A stretch of 16,540 nt of DNA from an uncultured Chthoniobacterales bacterium. Its GTDB lineage: Bacteria; Verrucomicrobiota; Verrucomicrobiia; Chthoniobacterales; CAKUMP01. The notes under the pieces were generated by a model. The model worked only from the letters and a program-made list of their open reading frames with translations. It had not been told where the DNA came from and searched no databases. The stretch covers positions 1 through 16,540 of the forward strand of contig CAKUMP010000019.1 in assembly GCA_934667795.1 (NCBI GenBank). The letters are read 5' to 3'. Of the stretch, positions 15,580 through 16,540 are shown piece by piece (position 1 is the first letter of the stretch; the number at the start of each line of letters is the position of its first letter). Made by a program: the position numbers and the translations under genes.

Positions 15580-16540
15580 TTACCGCTTCGCCACCAGATC
15601 ATAGCCTCGCCAATCGGAAATCTGAACGTCCGCGAATGCTCCCACGGGCAATTCCTTGTCCACAAAAACGGTTCCATCGATTTCTGGAGCATCCATCTGA
15701 GTTCTGGCCACACCGGGTTCTTCTACTAATACGCGAATAGATTTCCCGACCTGATTCTGGTTAATTTCTTCTGCAATCCGTTGCAAAGCAGCCATCGCGG
15801 TATTCCATCGACGTTTTTTCACCATGTGATGGACCTGCCCCTCCATTTTATATGCCCGGGTCCCTTCTTCCTTCGAATACCGAAACACCCCAGCTCGATC
15901 GAATTTTGCCGTTTCAATAAATTCCAGCAATTCTTCAAAATCTTCCTCGGTTTCTCCCGGAAATCCAATAATAAACGTTGTTCGAATCGCCAGGCCCGGA
16001 ATCCCTTCCCGCATCCGCCGAATCAAATCCCGAATATAATCCCCGCTGGTTTCACGACGCATCAACCCCAGCATCCGATCAGAAATATGCTGTAAGGGAA
16101 TATCCACATACTTCGCGACTTTCTCACATTCCGCCATGGTTTGAATCAATTCATCACTCCAGTGCGCCGGATGCGTATATAATAGACGAATCCAGAAATC
16201 CCCTTCAATTTCGTTCAAGGCGCGCAATAAGGTTGCCAACGATTCTCCCCGACTCGAATCGACCGGACTCCGTGGGTTCGGACGCACATCTTCCCAGCGA
16301 TCCATCCCAAAATATGTTGTATCCTGCGAAATCAAATTAATTTCCTTCACCCCTTCCGCAACCAGTTGACGCACTTCCCGTACGATCGATTCCTGAGTAC
16401 GGCTTCGGTGGCGTCCGCGAATCTTCGGAATAATGCAAAACGAACAGGGATGGTTGCACCCTTCCGCAATCTTTACATACGTGAAATGTTTTGGAGTCAG
16501 ACGAAAACGTGGCGTATCATAATCCGGAATATACATGGGT
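15580..16540 (-). CDS. rimO: Ribosomal protein S12 methylthiotransferase, C-terminal part
   Basis: The gene runs off the right edge; the frame is still open at 16539 and the first visible ATG (16536) is unlikely to be its start. What remains is the radical-SAM core with GCNHPCSFCIIP (the CxxxCxxC iron-sulfur ligands at 27, 31 and 34 counting from 16536), ISQDTTYFGMD, YTHPAHW, and a C-terminal TRAM domain ending in WRGYDLVAKR. RimO adds a methylthio group to an aspartate of S12. RGRHRSR and the GYDLVA-type ending fit RimO rather than the tRNA enzyme MiaB. The N-terminal MTTase domain, with its own three cysteines, lies outside the window. A short insertion (PNPRSPVDSSRGES) after the FGMD motif is longer than in the Escherichia coli protein. 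The stop lies seven bases from the convergent ligase stop. Confidence 0.95.
   Translation of the reverse strand, partial: PMYIPDYDTPRFRLTPKHFTYVKIAEGCNHPCSFCIIPKIRGRHRSRTQESIVREVRQLVAEGVKEINLISQDTTYFGMDRWEDVRPNPRSPVDSSRGESLATLLRALNEIEGDFWIRLLYTHPAHWSDELIQTMAECEKVAKYVDIPLQHISDRMLGLMRRETSGDYIRDLIRRMREGIPGLAIRTTFIIGFPGETEEDFEELLEFIETAKFDRAGVFRYSKEEGTRAYKMEGQVHHMVKKRRWNTAMAALQRIAEEINQNQVGKSIRVLVEEPGVARTQMDAPEIDGTVFVDKELPVGAFADVQISDWRGYDLVAKR

Noticed and set aside
1..16540. CRISPR arrays, insertion sequences, tRNA or rRNA genes
   Set aside because: No regularly spaced repeats, transposase motifs, terminal inverted repeats or tRNA-like cloverleafs were recognised on reading either strand.

Overview
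The window is a gene-dense bacterial chromosome segment on which nearly every base is coding. Several proteins resemble their counterparts in Verrucomicrobiota (PVC group): a GYF_2-Yip1 fusion, a large AsmA-like protein, a RimO with an inserted loop after its radical-SAM core, and an rpmE / prfA-prmC-murA neighbourhood. That placement rests on recalled family resemblance, not on a search. Several genes lack a clear Shine-Dalgarno sequence, whereas prfA has a strong one.

Layout. 1-191 holds two perfect palindromes and a candidate promoter. Two membrane-protein genes follow on the + strand: GYF_2/Yip1 (192-1169) and DUF2752 (1188-1694). The second overlaps the tail of a minus-strand YycJ-type metallo-hydrolase (1664-2473). 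Divergent from that, a + strand envelope cluster runs from 2566 to 6237: an AsmA-like protein, a small lipoprotein and a D,D-carboxypeptidase lipoprotein of the S11 type. From 10054 down to 6243 the minus strand carries two large membrane-anchored GTPases of dynamin-like architecture, joined by an ATGA overlap. This is the most unusual part of the window and the best candidate for an undescribed system. A 205-bp gap with two hairpins separates it from a core minus-strand operon, prfA-prmC-murA (13548 to 10260). rpmE (14026-13805) lies just upstream and has its own promoter and terminator; the terminator's T-tract runs into the -35 box of the prfA promoter. On the + strand, 14135-15572 is an AMP-forming acyl ligase broken by a frameshift near 14720. 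At the right edge is the C-terminal part of rimO on the minus strand.

How the parts fit. MurA (first committed step of peptidoglycan precursor synthesis), the S11 carboxypeptidase (peptide trimming) and the AsmA-like protein (envelope lipid homeostasis) are all envelope functions. PrfA, PrmC, L31 and RimO belong to translation: PrmC methylates the GGQ loop of PrfA, which is encoded next to it, and RimO modifies a ribosomal protein. The GTPase pair has no evident link to either theme. It lies between the envelope and core blocks and in sampled lines is somewhat more AT-rich than its flanks, which suggests an accessory module with a role in membrane remodelling or stress/phage defence; that role is inference.
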